Assembly: GCA_963575745.1 (NCBI GenBank)
Contig: CAUYUJ010018645.1
Coordinates: forward strand, 110,079-174,078
Length of the DNA stretch: 64,000 nt
Origin: Prorocentrum cordatum
Taxonomy: Eukaryota > Sar > Dinophyceae > Prorocentrales > Prorocentraceae
Reading direction: 5' to 3'
Of this stretch, positions 62,570 through 64,000 are shown piece by piece (positions within the stretch are counted from its first letter, which is position 1; each line of letters starts with the position of its first letter). The position numbers and the translations under genes were made by a program. The notes beneath the pieces were generated by a model. That model had not been told where the DNA came from. It made no database searches and saw only the letters and a list, made by a program, of their open reading frames with translations.

Positions 62570-64000
62570 CAGGTTCCGAGTGTAGCGATGTTCGGCGTCG
62601 TGAACACCAGGGGCGGACCGAAGAGCCGGGTGTAGCTGGTACTGATGTGCCGCAGCGTGGTCCGGTGCGCGTCGGAGCCGACAACATCACGGTTGCTGAG
62701 CAGCATGCTGCGCAGCGCGCTCTTGACGTTCCGGGGCACGCCCTCGTGGCCCAGGGCCTCCTTGATGCCCGCCCCCCTGCCGAGCACGGCCACGACCTGC
62801 GCCAGCTCCTCTGGCGTCAGTGCGGCGAGGTCCGCGATGTACTCCCCCAGGCGCTGCTTGCGCACGAATAACCTGGCCGACTGAATGATAGCCTTCCTGC
62901 GCCAGAGGCAATACTGGGCCGTGAGCAGGTCAGCGTGGCGACGCCAGCGCGGCACGGGCGAGTCAGACGCGGCGGGCGCCCACGCGGCGTCGGGCGCGGG
63001 CGCCCGCGCAGCGTCGGGTGCCGAGACGTCGTCGGCGACCTCGTACTCGAGCTCCTCGCGAGCCATGAGGCACCTGCACCACTCCTCGTACGTCAACTTC
63101 GCCTCCCTCTCGAGTCCGAAGACGCCGTCGCCGCACGGAAACGCGACGGGGTCGAAAGCACTCCAGAAGCCGGGGGAGAACATGCTGACAGGCTCGGTTC
63201 CAGTGGGCACGACGACCCGGACCGCACGCCTCGCCCCCCCGCCCTCAGCGCCCCCGTCCGGCGCGCCGCCGCCGCCGCCGCCACCGGCCGCGCTCTTCCC
63301 GGCAACTCCCGGAGGAGGCCGCGTGGCCTGAATCTTCTGCTCCGTCTGCTCCAGCTTCTTCGTGAGTGCCTCCTTCTTGCAGTTGGTGAGCAACTTCGCA
63401 GCCTTGTGGGCCTCTTTCGCAGCCTCCGCCAAGCGCCGGTCGGAATCTCGGTCCTGGAAATTCTCCATGCCGTCGCACTGCCGCGTTAGTGCCTCCGCAC
63501 GCTGCTTCTCGCGCACAATCACCTCCGCCCTCTGGAGGCTGAGGTGCACGTTCTGCCACTGCTTGTCCAGATCGGCCAGCATGTCGGAGTCCGCGACTGC
63601 GGCGCAGTACTCGCCCTCTTCGACACCCTCGCCGCCCCCTCCCTCACCAGCCTTGCCCTCGTCGCCCTCTGAGTCCTCCCCGCCAGCGCCCGCAGCGTCC
63701 TCACCGGTGGGGTCCCCGCCCCAGCCCCCTGCCCCGCCCCCGCCGTCAGCCGCCGCGTTCGCTTCGCCCTCCGCGCTCGCAGCGCCTGCACTCGTCCGCT
63801 TCGGCGGGGCCGAGCCCGCGCCGGGCTGCACGGCATCGGCCGGGCCCTCCTGGCGAGCGTCGCCGCCCTTACCCCCCACGGCCACGCACGCCGCGAGACA
63901 GCGAGGCAGGCCCAGGAGCGAGGAGCCGTCGCCATCGCCGTCGCCCCCGGGGTCCGCAAAGTTTCGCGCGGCCTCTTCGTCCCACCGCACCGCGGCGCAC
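62569..64000 (-). CDS. Helitron-like protein, N-terminal part, incomplete at window edge
   Basis: Open from the window edge to TGA 62569-62571, over 470 codons. The start is not in the window with certainty. A Gly/Ala/acidic low-complexity N-terminal part is followed by a helical segment (SLQRAEVIVREKQRAEALTR, KEALTKKLEQTEQKI), then a folded region ending ALRSMLLSNRDVVGSDAHR and HISTSYTRLFGPPLVFTTPN. The last words match the LFG..VF.T.N.AD type entry to a Helitron_like_N domain. The expected continuation, TRNLMVSLMYEG, is found one frame over, so a single-base deletion near 62586 separates this frame from the next. Confidence 0.6.
   Translation of the reverse strand, partial: CAAVRWDEEAARNFADPGGDGDGDGSSLLGLPRCLAACVAVGGKGGDARQEGPADAVQPGAGSAPPKRTSAGAASAEGEANAAADGGGGAGGWGGDPTGEDAAGAGGEDSEGDEGKAGEGGGGEGVEEGEYCAAVADSDMLADLDKQWQNVHLSLQRAEVIVREKQRAEALTRQCDGMENFQDRDSDRRLAEAAKEAHKAAKLLTNCKKEALTKKLEQTEQKIQATRPPPGVAGKSAAGGGGGGGAPDGGAEGGGARRAVRVVVPTGTEPVSMFSPGFWSAFDPVAFPCGDGVFGLEREAKLTYEEWCRCLMAREELEYEVADDVSAPDAARAPAPDAAWAPAASDSPVPRWRRHADLLTAQYCLWRRKAIIQSARLFVRKQRLGEYIADLAALTPEELAQVVAVLGRGAGIKEALGHEGVPRNVKSALRSMLLSNRDVVGSDAHRTTLRHISTSYTRLFGPPLVFTTPNIATLGT

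Larger units (their letters stand above)
53994..64000 (-). mobile_element. Helitron-related coding unit, open at the right edge
   Basis: Three consecutive minus-strand frames (64000-62569, 62569-58346, 58345-53994) join at two single frameshifts to give one protein of over 3200 residues. Its layout is a Helitron-like N-terminal region, a long linker, a PIF1-type helicase, a USP domain and a Cys/His motif. Element ends were not found; the 5' end is beyond the window. An HUH nickase motif was not located, so autonomous rolling-circle transposition cannot be claimed. An endogenous derivative is the alternative. Confidence 0.6.

Noticed and set aside
58265-63990. HUH Rep nickase in the Helitron-like protein
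   Set aside because: Searched by eye for HxH followed by YxxxY/YxxK. Only the Cys/His cluster and Helitron-like N-terminal words were found, so no nickase activity is claimed.

Overview
The window is nuclear DNA of a dinoflagellate, probably a GC-rich one. The strongest evidence is an almost perfect genomic copy of the dinoflagellate spliced leader (DinoSL) at the 5' end of a processed retrogene (33446-33482, minus strand). Multi-copy genes of dinoflagellate type, heavy simple repeats, LINEs and Helitron-related helicase genes agree with this. The species is not determined; a Prorocentrum- or Symbiodiniales-like genome is my guess. Nearly all of the window is mobile or repetitive DNA.

0-28 kb: two head-to-tail copies of one element that appears undescribed. 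Copy A is 99-9366 and copy B is 9451-27788. All four ends carry the same 40-bp terminal inverted repeat, and both copies sit in a GGGACC-type GC satellite. Each has the same five plus-strand genes, called A to E here. A is a basic/acidic nuclear-type protein, B a small Cys-rich protein, C an Ala/Glu/Arg coiled coil, D a protein beginning with an NLS, and E a two-exon transposase-like protein with a possible spliced-leader relic upstream. Dozens of short CCCCT...AGGGG hairpins are scattered through it. Copy A has nonsense or frameshift lesions in B, D and E. Copy B keeps B, D and E open, but has a 4-nt deletion in A and an 8984-bp LINE inserted in C. Copy A is the empty site for that LINE, which fixes the insertion and a 9-bp target duplication.

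28-40 kb: about 1.3 kb of GC satellite, a 0.4-kb dispersed repeat, purine-rich repeats, the sulfotransferase-like retrogene (SL, short poly(A) and a perfect 21-bp target duplication), then a large inverted repeat whose arms hold arrays of a 160-bp satellite.

40-48 kb: a Helitron/PIF1-helicase-family gene (minus strand) broken just where its helicase domain should begin, then (TAC)n tracts of 0.4 and 0.7 kb, a 52-bp tandem repeat, a second copy of the dispersed repeat, and other satellites.

48-64 kb: a second LINE (about 47966-53541, minus) with ORF1 and a 1300-codon ORF2 (endonuclease, RT, RNase H-like), and then a very large Helitron-related gene (minus, running off the right edge). It has a Helitron-like N-terminal region, a PIF1-type helicase with intact motifs and a fused ubiquitin-specific protease domain, and it is cut by two frameshifts.

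Two features shared by the otherwise different LINEs stand out. ORF1 and ORF2 are in one frame separated only by a TGA, and the RT motif C reads x-x-D-N rather than x-x-D-D. Functional calls rest on motif reading alone. Splice sites could only be placed approximately.
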